From positions 372,001 to 436,000 of the forward strand of contig SAIW01000006.1 of NCBI GenBank assembly GCA_004028795.1: DNA of 64,000 nucleotides. The letters run 5' to 3'. Position numbers and translations under genes: made by a program. The stretch is from Chitinophagaceae bacterium. Its GTDB lineage: Bacteria; Bacteroidota; Bacteroidia; Chitinophagales; Chitinophagaceae. The notes under the pieces are model-generated. The model saw only the letters and a program-made list of their open reading frames with translations, made no database searches and was not told the origin of the DNA. Position 1 is the stretch's first letter, and every line of letters starts with the position of its first letter. This document shows positions 1 to 9,953 of this stretch, piece after piece.

Positions 1-12
1 ATACTTGCCGTG

Positions 13-1047
13 ATGAAAAAGAACCCGATATTTCAATATTTATTAATTGATTATTATTCAGCTACTCCCAAATATCTTCAATTAGCCAATGCAATTATTA
101 AAGCTATAAGTGAAAGAAAAATTGAAAAGGATGAAGTACTACCTTCTATTAATGAATTAAGTTTTGAATTTGAGATTTCAAGAGATACTGCTGAAAAAGG
201 TTATAAATATTTAAAGCAAATTGGTGTATTAGGTTCTGTACCCGGAAAAGGGTACTTTGTAAAAACTACCGAAGTAAAACAACAGCTTAAAATTTTTCTT
301 TTATTTAATAAGTTGAGTCCGCATAAGAAAATTATTTACGATGCTTTTGCAGAAGCTTTGGGCGATATGGCTTCTATTGACTTTTATATTTACAATAACG
401 ATTTTGACTTTTTTAAACGGCTTATTCAAAATAAAAAAAACGATTATACGCATTATGTAATTGTTCCGCATTTTAATGACAGCGGTGGTGAAACTGCACA
501 TGAAATAATTAATACCATTCCCGTTGAGAAATTAATACTGATGGATAAATTAGTTCCCGGTATTAAAGGAAAGTATGGTGCTGTTTATGAAAATTTTGAA
601 AAAGATATTTATGATGCATTAGAACAGGCATTACCACAACTTTCAAAATACCATACATTAAAAATTATTTTTCCTGAATATACTTACCATCCGCAGGAGA
701 TTTTAAAAGGCTTTAATATGTTTTGTCAGCAATATGCTTTTACAGGCAAAGTAGTACATAACATAGCCAACGAGCCTATTAAAGAAGGTGATGTATACAT
801 TAACTTAATGGAGAATGATTTGGTTATTTTGATTGAAAAAATATTAGCTACTAAATTGAAAGTGGGCAAACACGTTGGTGTTATTTCTTATAATGAAACA
901 CCGCTTAAGAAAATTATCTTAAACGGCATTACAACTATATCAACAGATTTTCAAATGATGGGTGAAAAAACTGCTGAACTGATTATGCAACAATCTACCG
1001 AGCATGTTAGAATTCCTTTTTACTTAACCATGAGGTCTTCGTTATAA
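13..1047 (+). CDS. GntR-family regulator with LacI-like sensor domain
   Basis: Cytoplasmic DNA-binding regulator. Residues 15-85 form a GntR winged helix: an LPSINELSFEFEISRDTAEKGYKYL core followed by GVLGSVPGKGYFV, the usual wing motif. Residues 90-344 look like a periplasmic-binding-protein/LacI-type effector domain ending in GEKTAELIMQQ, as in AraR-like GntR proteins, so the ligand is probably a sugar. A GTG codon lies directly before the ATG used here and cannot be excluded as start. The gene points toward the PL11 lyase and may control it or the SusCD loci; that is inference from position. No operator was identified. Confidence 0.85.
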   Translation: MKKNPIFQYLLIDYYSATPKYLQLANAIIKAISERKIEKDEVLPSINELSFEFEISRDTAEKGYKYLKQIGVLGSVPGKGYFVKTTEVKQQLKIFLLFNKLSPHKKIIYDAFAEALGDMASIDFYIYNNDFDFFKRLIQNKKNDYTHYVIVPHFNDSGGETAHEIINTIPVEKLILMDKLVPGIKGKYGAVYENFEKDIYDALEQALPQLSKYHTLKIIFPEYTYHPQEILKGFNMFCQQYAFTGKVVHNIANEPIKEGDVYINLMENDLVILIEKILATKLKVGKHVGVISYNETPLKKIILNGITTISTDFQMMGEKTAELIMQQSTEHVRIPFYLTMRSSL

Positions 1048-1064
1048 ATTTCAGGCTTACTCTC

Positions 1065-1268
1065 TTATGATTTATTTGCTTTCTTAAAAAATTTTGCAGC
1101 TATAAAAGTACATAGTGGTACACAAGCTAATAGAATTAAATATGGCAATACGGATGATGATGAATAGTTTTTGTTTACAATATTTATAAGACCCAATAAC
1201 GCCATTAATAAAAGTGGCAGGCAATTGATTAAAATACCAATTTTCGCATACTTATTAAGCCTTTTCAT
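1065..1268 (-). CDS. small two-helix membrane protein, unknown
   Basis: A 67-residue protein with two hydrophobic segments (about residues 10-30 and 40-60), a positively charged N-terminus (MKRLNKYAK) and a lysine-rich C-terminus (KFFKKANKS). It lies 46 bp downstream of the PL11 gene on the same strand and could be co-transcribed. I do not recognise a family. The ORF is coherent, with a plausible membrane topology and no better overlapping ORF, so it is probably real. Confidence 0.5.
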   Translation of the reverse strand: MKRLNKYAKIGILINCLPLLLMALLGLINIVNKNYSSSSVLPYLILLACVPLCTFIAAKFFKKANKS

Positions 1269-1314
1269 AAATAAAATTTTAATAAAAAAACTTTTTTATT
1301 GATTAACCAAGATT

Positions 1315-3201
1315 TTATTGCACACTCTTTTCTTTCATAACAATATTCGGTTTGGGTGGTGTACTCATTCCTTCGCCTATATAAAAACTTGTGTGTGGCG
1401 GTTGATTGTATGCTACGTTTTGCCAAACAATGCTTAATCGGTATTGCGGGTCTTGCATGAAAGTATAAAATCTTTTATCGGTGGGAATGGTGGTTGAAAA
1501 TATCCGCAACTCCTGATTATCGTTGGTTCTGTAAATTAATTCTTCCCTCCAATCACCAAACAAATCGGCACTTAAACAAGGGTTTGCTTTTGTTCCGTTG
1601 TTTGATGTACAATTAAAATCTTTTGCATTGAAAATTATTTTGTTGTTGCCGTTTTCATAATCCCACTTGCCTACAGTTGTTCCGTTTAATACTTCACTTA
1701 ACACATCACCATCCCAAAAAATACCCATATTGCATGGTGGTGTTTTATCTGAAATTTTATTACCCTTACAATCATACAAACCGGTTACGCCACCGCCTGC
1801 CACCCAACATTCAGCACCCTTGTAACGAGGGTCTATATCAATTGCTAAAGCTCTTCCGGGACCTTGATTGCCTTTATCAGGGGTTATTGAAGGTTTCTTC
1901 CAGATTACTTCTCCTGTTTTTGCATCACGAAAATTCATTCCGGCATCATCAAATCTTTCCTGTGTACTGAATACTTCCAAGCCGGGGCGTTCAGGGTCTA
2001 AATCACTAACATGAATAGCATCAGCATGACCGATTCTTGTTGAATATAATCCTTTACCATTATCATCAACAGTCATTTGTCCGTACACAACTTCATCTTT
2101 GCCATCACCGTCAACATCTGCAACAGTTAAGTTATGATTACCTTGACCTGCAAATTCTTTTCCTTCTTTATCGCTATCAAACAACCATCTTTGTTTTAAT
2201 GTTTTTCCATCCCAGTCCCACGCTGCTAAAGTTGTGCGTGTATAATAACCACGGCACATGATAACACTTGGATGTTTGCCATCTAAATATGCAACACATG
2301 CTAAAAATCTATCAACTCTGTTTCCGTAACCATCGCCCCAACCTTGCTGCAATTGTTCTGGAGTTGGGTTTTTTGTTGAAGCATTACGTGGAACGATGTA
2401 ATCTGTTGTGTACATAGCCTCGCCTGTTAAACCATTAAACACGGTTAAATATTCAGGACCTGATAAAATGTAACCGTTACTGTTTCTAAAGTCTTTTGTG
2501 CTGTCGCCAATTACTTTTCCTTTTCCATCTATAGTACCATCAGCGGTTTTCATTACCACTTCTGCTTTGCCGTCTCCATCTAAATCGTACACCATAAACT
2601 GTGTGTAATGTGCACCTTCACGAATATTTTTTCCCAGATTAACTTGCCATAAAAAAGTACCATCCAATTTATAACATTGAAAAATCGGCGGGTCTGTATA
2701 ACCTGCCTGAGAGTTATCATGAGCTCTTCCTGTTTGATGCAGAATAATTTCATACTCACCATCTCCGTCAACATCTCCTACAGAAACATCATTAGGTGAA
2801 TAACCCGCCGGTGTTTTTAAAGGAATTGATAAATAATTTTTTGCATTTGACGGAAGTAAAAACTTTCCATCAGTCTCTACTTCTTTTTTATTAACAACCG
2901 CTTTTACAAAATAAGTGTTTGCTTGATTGATATTTGCCGTTTCATCAATAAAAAAAGTAACTTGATTAATAGGCTCTTTATTAAGCTTTGTTGTTTTATT
3001 ATTTACAGTTCTGTAAACATTAAAAGCAATATTATCTGCATCTGTAGCTAATAAACGCCAGCTTACAAACACTTTACCATCGCCCTGATTAATAGCATAC
3101 ACACCACGATTTAAATATTCCATTGAACGCTGTGCAACGGCATTAACCATACAAGCCAATAACAATAAAGGCAATGCAATAAGTCTTTTAATTGAAGTCA
3201 T
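1315..3201 (-). CDS. rhamnogalacturonan lyase, PL11 family
   Basis: Secreted lyase predicted to cleave the rhamnose-galacturonate backbone of rhamnogalacturonan I by beta-elimination. The chosen start (MTSIKRLIALPLLLLACMVNAVAQ) gives a clean signal peptide; an upstream ATG at 3225 adds eight poor residues. The mature protein begins with MEYLNRGVYAI and a fibronectin-like segment. It then carries repeated calcium-binding DVDGDGEYE, DLDGDGKAE and DVDGDGKDE motifs typical of the eight-bladed propeller of YesW/YesX-type PL11 enzymes. About 628 residues, full length for the family. It is separated from the SusCD operon by a terminator, so it probably has its own promoter. Confidence 0.92.
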   Translation of the reverse strand: MTSIKRLIALPLLLLACMVNAVAQRSMEYLNRGVYAINQGDGKVFVSWRLLATDADNIAFNVYRTVNNKTTKLNKEPINQVTFFIDETANINQANTYFVKAVVNKKEVETDGKFLLPSNAKNYLSIPLKTPAGYSPNDVSVGDVDGDGEYEIILHQTGRAHDNSQAGYTDPPIFQCYKLDGTFLWQVNLGKNIREGAHYTQFMVYDLDGDGKAEVVMKTADGTIDGKGKVIGDSTKDFRNSNGYILSGPEYLTVFNGLTGEAMYTTDYIVPRNASTKNPTPEQLQQGWGDGYGNRVDRFLACVAYLDGKHPSVIMCRGYYTRTTLAAWDWDGKTLKQRWLFDSDKEGKEFAGQGNHNLTVADVDGDGKDEVVYGQMTVDDNGKGLYSTRIGHADAIHVSDLDPERPGLEVFSTQERFDDAGMNFRDAKTGEVIWKKPSITPDKGNQGPGRALAIDIDPRYKGAECWVAGGGVTGLYDCKGNKISDKTPPCNMGIFWDGDVLSEVLNGTTVGKWDYENGNNKIIFNAKDFNCTSNNGTKANPCLSADLFGDWREELIYRTNDNQELRIFSTTIPTDKRFYTFMQDPQYRLSIVWQNVAYNQPPHTSFYIGEGMSTPPKPNIVMKEKSVQ

Positions 3202-3336
3202 AATTTTTTTGTTTGAAACAAACAATCTTGTTTAATGAAAGATTTAATAAGTATGATTACTTCATACGGCAGTTTAATATGCAGAAGACTCTTGCAAAAT
3301 AGCTGAAATCATTTCCAATTCATCCTGAACAATCCT

Positions 3337-3366
3337 GCAAAAACAAAGGCAACTTTTCAGTTGCCC
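3337..3366 (-). terminator. rho-independent terminator of the SusCD/FAS1 operon
   Basis: On the minus strand GGCAAC-TGAAAA-GTTGCC is followed by a T-rich TTTGTTTTTG tail, about 50 bp after the SusD stop. It ends the eight-gene minus-strand operon. Confidence 0.7.
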
Positions 3367-3413
3367 TGTTCTAACTTGTCTACGAAAGATACTTTTCAAT
3401 ATCACTCAGGTTA

Positions 3414-5222
3414 TCAGAATTGAAAAGGTAAGTACCAGTTTTTTCTATCCATTAATTTAGCCTGAATAGCTGCTGCATTAGCAAAGCCATCTTTACTAAG
3501 TTTATTAAATATTGCGTTAGCAACAATTGAGTTATCATTTCTTCTTATTGCAATGCGAACTAAGTCAGGCCAACGCTCTCCTTCATAAGCCAGCTCTAAT
3601 GCACCTTCTGTAAGAATTGAGTTCTCGATTGATAATGTGCTGTCTCCTGATACAGGGGCAGCATTCAATCTGGCAGTACCTCTTATACCGGTATTTTTAT
3701 ACCAGTCTGCTCTGAATCTTGGAGCATCTCCATAGCGGGCATCAAAATTATACGGAAAAGATTCGTATAAAGTATTCTCATAATTTGTCTGATCGTTAGT
3801 TGTGGCAGTTCCTAAAGGTCCCGCAAATGTTCCGCTGATACCAATGTTTAAAAAGCCATATGCTAATTTCCTTCTTCCATCTCTGTTTGCAGCCTCTGCA
3901 AATTTTAAATGAACATTAGCTGCTCTGTTTAAAAACCAGTTACCATTTTTTTGTAATAAGTTAGCAGGCAAAAAAGTGGTTCCGTCTAAATAGCTGTAAA
4001 GGTATTTGCAGATTACAGGTTGACCGTCAAAAGTTCGGTATGTTAAGGAACCTCTACCATCAAAAGGAAAACCGTTTGTTTGCGTTTGGCTGTTCCAATT
4101 ATCTATTGCCTGTTTAGAAGGCTTTACTAAATAGCTTCCGCCTCTGTTTGAAAATAAGTTGATGAAAGGGTTTTCAGGAGCGAAGTTGTTATTAAAAGGT
4201 AATTCCCAAACCCATTGCTTTTGCCAGTTAGCATCCTGACTTCTCACAAACATAGAACGCCAACCCTGTGTGTTGTTATCAATAAACGAGTTAATATCAG
4301 ATTCTTTAAATCGAATGTAACCGATACATAAATCATTATTATCTGTAACACTTGCAAATGGCTGTTTAAACTGGTCATAATATTGCAACCCGCCAATACT
4401 ATATAAACTGTTGGCATTATCTGTATCGTACCCATTATTAACAGGCTCCATTAATTTTCTGTAATAAGTTGCAGCTGCCGTATAATTACCTTTCCATAAA
4501 TTCAAATCTCCCAATAAAGCAAACTTATCAATAAAGAAACGGCGTGTACTGTAACCATCAAAGTTGGTCATTAACCCTGTATTAATACTTGCGCCCATCG
4601 GGTAAGGTTGTTGATAGGGCAATGTATTAGTAAAATTTATTAAAGAATCTATTAACTGATTAAATGGAATGATTGGAAATTTAGAAGCATCTTTTACTGC
4701 ATCGATAGTTTCTAACGGGTCTGTAACATAAGGAATATTGCCCCAATGAATACCAACCTGCAAATACAACCATGAGCGTAAGCAACCAATATCTGAATAG
4801 CGTTGGTCGAACTCTGCCTGTTTAATTTTATTGGCAGCTACCATTATTTTTAAATTCTTCAATACATCATTACAATCATTAATTACTGCATAAAAAGGGC
4901 GTGGGTTTGCATAAGGGTTTGTTGCACTTACCGTGTGGCTGCTAATTTCTCGCAAATCTGCATCTGCATTATCAGTAACCTGCATTAAATCTGCACGCAG
5001 TTCATTCAATACAATATATTGTTTGGCAAGACCCATTAACTTTCCATACACACCAATAACAGCAGCATCTGCATCGTACACATTTCTATACATTTGAGTG
5101 GTTGTAAGAAATGTTTCAGGTTGTTTATCCAACAACTTTTTACAAGATGATGCAGCCAAAGAAAATGCAGCCATCAGCCAGATATTTCTCACAGTTTTCT
5201 TCTTAAAAGCAATCATTTTCAT
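3414..5222 (-). CDS. SusD/RagB-family nutrient-binding lipoprotein
   Basis: Surface lipoprotein that captures a ligand, probably a glycan, and hands it to its SusC partner. The N-terminus has a lipobox (AASSCKKLLD) after a short hydrophobic segment. TPR-like helices of the SusD fold and the C-terminal region ELAYEGERWPDLVRIAIRRND are typical, as is the ending around KNWYLPFQF. 602 residues, within the family range. It lies 28 bp after the SusC gene and is the last gene of the operon. Confidence 0.93.
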   Translation of the reverse strand: MKMIAFKKKTVRNIWLMAAFSLAASSCKKLLDKQPETFLTTTQMYRNVYDADAAVIGVYGKLMGLAKQYIVLNELRADLMQVTDNADADLREISSHTVSATNPYANPRPFYAVINDCNDVLKNLKIMVAANKIKQAEFDQRYSDIGCLRSWLYLQVGIHWGNIPYVTDPLETIDAVKDASKFPIIPFNQLIDSLINFTNTLPYQQPYPMGASINTGLMTNFDGYSTRRFFIDKFALLGDLNLWKGNYTAAATYYRKLMEPVNNGYDTDNANSLYSIGGLQYYDQFKQPFASVTDNNDLCIGYIRFKESDINSFIDNNTQGWRSMFVRSQDANWQKQWVWELPFNNNFAPENPFINLFSNRGGSYLVKPSKQAIDNWNSQTQTNGFPFDGRGSLTYRTFDGQPVICKYLYSYLDGTTFLPANLLQKNGNWFLNRAANVHLKFAEAANRDGRRKLAYGFLNIGISGTFAGPLGTATTNDQTNYENTLYESFPYNFDARYGDAPRFRADWYKNTGIRGTARLNAAPVSGDSTLSIENSILTEGALELAYEGERWPDLVRIAIRRNDNSIVANAIFNKLSKDGFANAAAIQAKLMDRKNWYLPFQF

Positions 5223-5250
5223 AATTATATATTAAACGAATTTTTAAATT

Positions 5251-8200
5251 TTATAAGCCGATTCTTACGCCGGTAATGATAGATTTGAATTGAGGTTCCA
5301 TACCTGTATCAACACCTCTTGCAAAAATGTTTTCTGAACCGTATACTTCAGGGTCGTAACCTCTGTATTTAGTAATGGTAAATAAATTATTGCCTGTTAA
5401 GTAAACAGTAAGGTATTTAATCAATCCTTTCTTCATAGGTATATTATAATTAGCTGTAATTAATTTCATACGGAAGAAAGAACCATCTTCAATCCATCTA
5501 TCAGAGAAACTGCTGTTACCCATCGGGTCTCCCCAACTTGCTTTAGGCATTGTAGCAAACTGGCCTTGAGCTCTCCATCTGTTATTTACACTTAATAACT
5601 GGTTAGCAGCACTTGATTGTGATTCTAAAGCTGCTCTTACACCATTATAAATCTGATTGCCTTTACTGAATGTAAACAAAGCTTCTAATGAGAAAGCTTT
5701 GTAAGAAAGTTTGGTTGTAATGGCTCCTGTATAATCAGGGTTTGGATTACCGATATATTGCCTGTCTCTGTCATCAATAATTTTATCTCCGTTAACATCA
5801 ATAAATTTTATATCTCCTCCTTTAAAAGAAGCATAAGTTGCATCACTTTGCCTTTTTGTTAAACCATCGGCTGCTGCAACTGCATCAGATGTATAAACAC
5901 CGGCTGTTTTGTAACCGTAGAATACAGCACCAACGCCACCTACAGAAGATAATAGTGTTGCTCCGCCACTTTTTGTAACAATAGCAGCAGGCAATGATGT
6001 AATTCTGTTTTTATAGGTTGCTAATAAAACACCAACATCCCACTTTAATTTACTTTTATTAATAATTCTTGCATTTACACTTAATTCTAAACCGGATGTT
6101 TTCATTGCACCATTATTGGTAACTGCATAGTCAAAACCTGTTGCTGCAGGCAATGCTTCGTACAATACCATCTTTTCTGTTTTGTTATTAAAGTAATCAA
6201 AGCTTAAGCTTAAACGTTCTTTAAATAAAGTAATATCTGTTCCGATATTAAACTTGGTATTTGCTTCCCACTGAAAATAAGGGTTACTTACATTACCTCT
6301 TACCAAGCCCTGTACACCTAATAAATTTTGAGAAACATATGATTGGCGATAAGTATAATTACCAATATCGTCGTTACCTGTTTTACCAATACTTGCACGC
6401 AGTTTAAATACATCAACAAACTTTAATTGCTTCATAAAGTTTTCAGAAGAAATTAACCATGCCCCTGCAATTGAAGGTAATAATGCATAACTGTTTCCGC
6501 CTATTTTTACACCTTGTGTTGCATTTGGTGCAAAGCGTGAAGAGCCATCCATTGCTGCGTTAAAAGAGAAGAAGTATTTATTCTTTAATGCATAGTCAAT
6601 TGCAGCATAACTATTAATCCATGTGTATTTACCCAAGTCGCCACCAACTTTACGTAAAGCAGCCTGACCTGTTCCTACACTTATAAAATCATCTGTTGCA
6701 GAGTTATAACCTAAAGCAAGGTATTGCTCGTAGCTTCCGTTTAAATAACGTAAGCCTGCTCTCATGCTGAGTTTATTATCTGCATTCAATTTTTTGGTAA
6801 AATCTATATAAGTATCATTATAAAGATTGTTTATATTTTTTTGGTTACCTGCTAAACGGCTGTATGCAATAGCATTTGCTAATGTATCGTCTGTAACACC
6901 TTTTCTCGGTACAAAACGTTGTTCACGTACCTTATCATACGTAATTCCTACTATTGTTCCTAAAGTTATATATCGGCTTAGCTGATATTTAAAATTAATA
7001 GTTCCGTAAAAGCGATAAGCTTTTGTATTATCAATCAGGTTGGCAATAACTGCACTTGGATTGCTTATGCCGAATGTATCTACATCTGCAAGGTTTGGAG
7101 AAACATTTCCGGCATTATCAATAACATTGGTTGGTAAAAAAGGAGCTTTGGTTAAAGCCAAATAAATGGGATTTGTTTTAGGAGCTATGCCCTGGTCCTG
7201 CAGGAAATGTTCATAATAAGTAAAAGATAAATTGGTATTAACTGTCAGTCTTTTACTGATATTCAAATCACCATTAAAACGAACATTGTATTTATTAAGG
7301 TTGGTACCTTTTGTAATACCTGCACCTTTTAAATAACCCAACGATAGTGCATATTTGGCAATATTATCTCCACCGGTAACTTTCAAATAAAAATTACTGG
7401 TAGTACTGTTGGCTAATACCTTTTTTTGCCAATCTGTTTCATTGTGATAACGATAATATTCAGGGTTTGAAGTATTATCATTCATATAAGGTTGTGCCTG
7501 TATTTGTGCATCTGTCCAACCTCTTGATTTTAAAACATCTGAAAGAAAATTTCTGTAATCTCCCGACTTCATTACCGGAAGATTTTCAGGAGCTGAGTTT
7601 ATACCTGTATATGCAGCAAAATCAATTTTAGTAGCTAAATCCTTTGCATGAATAGTTGTGATGATGATAGCTCCGTTTGCACCTTTGGTGCCATAAGTTG
7701 AAGAAGCATCTTTTATCACAGTAATGTTTTCGATATCCTTCACATCAATCATTGCCAAAGCATTGGTATAATGATTACCAATTACTGAAGTACCATAATC
7801 ATTATAATCGTAAATAGCACCATCAACAATTATTAAAGGCTGGTTGGTTGTATATAAAGAATTCATTCCGCGAAGCGATAAATAAGCTCCTGCATTTAAT
7901 GTACCTGACCGCATGGTGGCATTTAAGCCGGCCACTTTACCTTGTAAAAAGCCATCAGGCGTTTCTCCGTTTCTTCCCCAGTTACCATCAACATTTACAG
8001 AAGTTACAGATTGTACGGTTTTATTACCGGCTTTAGCTCCGAAGGGTAATTGCACTTCATCATAAATTGAATTATAACTCTCTTCATATAAAGAAGTGGT
8101 TATTTGCTTTTGACCGCGAAGCGGAATTTCTTTTGACTGAAAACCTTGCCCGCTGATAATTAATGTAGCATTATAATTAGGTACTTTAATTGAAAAGTTT

Positions 8201-8427
8201 CCTTTATCATCAGTTAATGCTGCAGAAAAATCTTCAACAGAAACACTAACAGCAGATAATGGTTTACCTGTTGCAGCATCTTTAATTACACCTGTTGCCA
8301 ATAAATTGCCAACAGCTTTTTTAGTTGCAGCATCTTTTTTCGCAGCATCCTGAGCAAATGAATGTACAGAAGCAAATACAGCCGCAGCCAGTATTATACT
8401 TTTAGCTATTTTTTTAGGCACTTGCAT
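5251..8427 (-). CDS. SusC/RagA-family TonB-linked outer membrane protein
   Basis: Outer-membrane TonB-dependent importer. It has a signal peptide ending SVHSFAQ, then a carboxypeptidase-regulatory-like domain at about residues 45-115 (GVIKDAATGKPLSAVSVSV). The plug contains QPLIIVDGAIYDYNDY and NITVIKDASSTYGTKGANG, and the rest is a beta-barrel ending TGVRIGL. 1058 residues. It pairs with the SusD gene 28 bp downstream. The plug differs from the other SusC in this window (long DVDGNWGRNGETPDGFLQGKVAG stretch), so the two importers are not recent duplicates. Confidence 0.95.
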   Translation of the reverse strand: MQVPKKIAKSIILAAAVFASVHSFAQDAAKKDAATKKAVGNLLATGVIKDAATGKPLSAVSVSVEDFSAALTDDKGNFSIKVPNYNATLIISGQGFQSKEIPLRGQKQITTSLYEESYNSIYDEVQLPFGAKAGNKTVQSVTSVNVDGNWGRNGETPDGFLQGKVAGLNATMRSGTLNAGAYLSLRGMNSLYTTNQPLIIVDGAIYDYNDYGTSVIGNHYTNALAMIDVKDIENITVIKDASSTYGTKGANGAIIITTIHAKDLATKIDFAAYTGINSAPENLPVMKSGDYRNFLSDVLKSRGWTDAQIQAQPYMNDNTSNPEYYRYHNETDWQKKVLANSTTSNFYLKVTGGDNIAKYALSLGYLKGAGITKGTNLNKYNVRFNGDLNISKRLTVNTNLSFTYYEHFLQDQGIAPKTNPIYLALTKAPFLPTNVIDNAGNVSPNLADVDTFGISNPSAVIANLIDNTKAYRFYGTINFKYQLSRYITLGTIVGITYDKVREQRFVPRKGVTDDTLANAIAYSRLAGNQKNINNLYNDTYIDFTKKLNADNKLSMRAGLRYLNGSYEQYLALGYNSATDDFISVGTGQAALRKVGGDLGKYTWINSYAAIDYALKNKYFFSFNAAMDGSSRFAPNATQGVKIGGNSYALLPSIAGAWLISSENFMKQLKFVDVFKLRASIGKTGNDDIGNYTYRQSYVSQNLLGVQGLVRGNVSNPYFQWEANTKFNIGTDITLFKERLSLSFDYFNNKTEKMVLYEALPAATGFDYAVTNNGAMKTSGLELSVNARIINKSKLKWDVGVLLATYKNRITSLPAAIVTKSGGATLLSSVGGVGAVFYGYKTAGVYTSDAVAAADGLTKRQSDATYASFKGGDIKFIDVNGDKIIDDRDRQYIGNPNPDYTGAITTKLSYKAFSLEALFTFSKGNQIYNGVRAALESQSSAANQLLSVNNRWRAQGQFATMPKASWGDPMGNSSFSDRWIEDGSFFRMKLITANYNIPMKKGLIKYLTVYLTGNNLFTITKYRGYDPEVYGSENIFARGVDTGMEPQFKSIITGVRIGL

Positions 8428-8466
8428 GTTAGTTTGTATGGTAGTCTTAATATGTATTGGTAATTT

Positions 8467-9912
8467 TTAAAATGCCGGAACAAGTTTTATATAGTCAACA
8501 TCTATTGAAACGCTTCCGCCTGATGTTGATGATGTATTTGCACCAACAACAAACAGGTTTACATTTCTGTAATTAGCTATGGTAAACTGCCCTAACGAAA
8601 CTTCATTATAGTTTTGATACGGCACAGTTACATAAGTAAATGTTGTTGGGTTGTTGGCACTATCTATACATAACTTTTGCGTCCACAATGGTGTAGTTTG
8701 AACATCATTTACAGAAACCCAGTAAGCATTATAACGCATGGAGTTTAAACCTTTGGCAAGGTATCTTATCCAGTAACCTGCGTATCCATAATTCTGCATT
8801 AATAAATCTTTGAAAGTAGCCCCTGTATTAGGATTAATCCGAATTCTGTATAAAGCATTGGCAGTTCTGTCTGCTGCAAAACCACTCGGGTTTTCTCCTT
8901 CCAGAATAATGGGCGGAAATTTATAGTTTAAGTTGAAGTTTACCTGGCTCATTACATGCACCCAGCCATTACTTGTTTTGTATGATGCAGTAATTTTAGA
9001 TTTATCAACCGGCACTTTTACACCAAACTGAGATAATAATGTATCAGGTAAAGCCGAAGCAGCATAAGAACCTTTAACTGCTAAATCTTTATACAACCAA
9101 AAGCCTGTTAAGGTTTTGGTACTATCTGTACTTCCTGTTTTAAACCAGGGAGATAATTTATTATACTCAGTTGTAAAAGAACCATCGTCTAACACCAAAA
9201 AAGTATATTCAGTGCTCTCATCATTTATATTCACGCCATCTACTAAAAATTTATTTTTTACAACAATACCTGTTCCTGCTTTATAAATAGGAGCACCGGT
9301 ATTGGGGTCAACACCCGTTTGCGTAGCCAGAGTTGAATCGAAGAAATTATAGTTTAAGAATTGTAATAATGCTTTACTGTTTGCTGTATTGGTACTGTTA
9401 TTAATCCATTCCCAGCAATTATCTCTTGCAGGAATATACTTATCAATAATATGCCATACTCCGTTTGATGCATATTTATTAGAAGCAGTAAAGTTTGCTG
9501 AGTCTATACCACCGGCAATCATGTTATTATATTTGCCGTTTAACATGGGAATGCGTTGAAGTGTTACACTACCAGCATTGTAAGTACCATTAGCAATATG
9601 GTTGCCTACAAATTTTCTTAACAAAGCAGTATCGTTAAGAATTGTTGAAGGCAAAGATGCCAACGCAGCATCGGTAGGCACCCAAACGGTATATGATTTA
9701 GTGCCACTTGCCAATAAAGTAGCATAGCCTGACTTTATAAGCAATGAGGCAAAAATTGCAGTACCATTATTTTGCTGAATTGCCTGATAAAGATTAACTG
9801 TTAAGTTAGAATCGTTGGTACTGTTAGCATCGTTGAAAGCTTTTTTACATGCTGAAATAACAACTGCTGTAAATAATAAGCCAATAACTATATTTCTTTT
9901 TCTAAAGAACAT
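8467..9912 (-). CDS. FAS1 (fasciclin) lipoprotein with C-terminal carbohydrate-binding-like domain
   Basis: Predicted surface lipoprotein. I start at MFFRKRNIVIG, which gives a direct lipoprotein signal (VVISACKKAFND); an upstream ATG at 9960 would overlap the preceding gene. Residues about 25-165 are one FAS1 domain, with YTVWVPTDAALASL and the closing NGVWHIIDKYI. The C-terminal 180 residues are beta-rich and end in SIDVDYIKLVPAF, like the terminal domain of its paralogue at 10498. It sits 39 bp before the SusC gene, so it is probably an accessory surface protein of that importer. The ligand is unknown. Confidence 0.8.
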   Translation of the reverse strand: MFFRKRNIVIGLLFTAVVISACKKAFNDANSTNDSNLTVNLYQAIQQNNGTAIFASLLIKSGYATLLASGTKSYTVWVPTDAALASLPSTILNDTALLRKFVGNHIANGTYNAGSVTLQRIPMLNGKYNNMIAGGIDSANFTASNKYASNGVWHIIDKYIPARDNCWEWINNSTNTANSKALLQFLNYNFFDSTLATQTGVDPNTGAPIYKAGTGIVVKNKFLVDGVNINDESTEYTFLVLDDGSFTTEYNKLSPWFKTGSTDSTKTLTGFWLYKDLAVKGSYAASALPDTLLSQFGVKVPVDKSKITASYKTSNGWVHVMSQVNFNLNYKFPPIILEGENPSGFAADRTANALYRIRINPNTGATFKDLLMQNYGYAGYWIRYLAKGLNSMRYNAYWVSVNDVQTTPLWTQKLCIDSANNPTTFTYVTVPYQNYNEVSLGQFTIANYRNVNLFVVGANTSSTSGGSVSIDVDYIKLVPAF

Positions 9913-9953
9913 TTGCAAGATTTTAGTTAATTTATTTTTTACTATATGAAATA

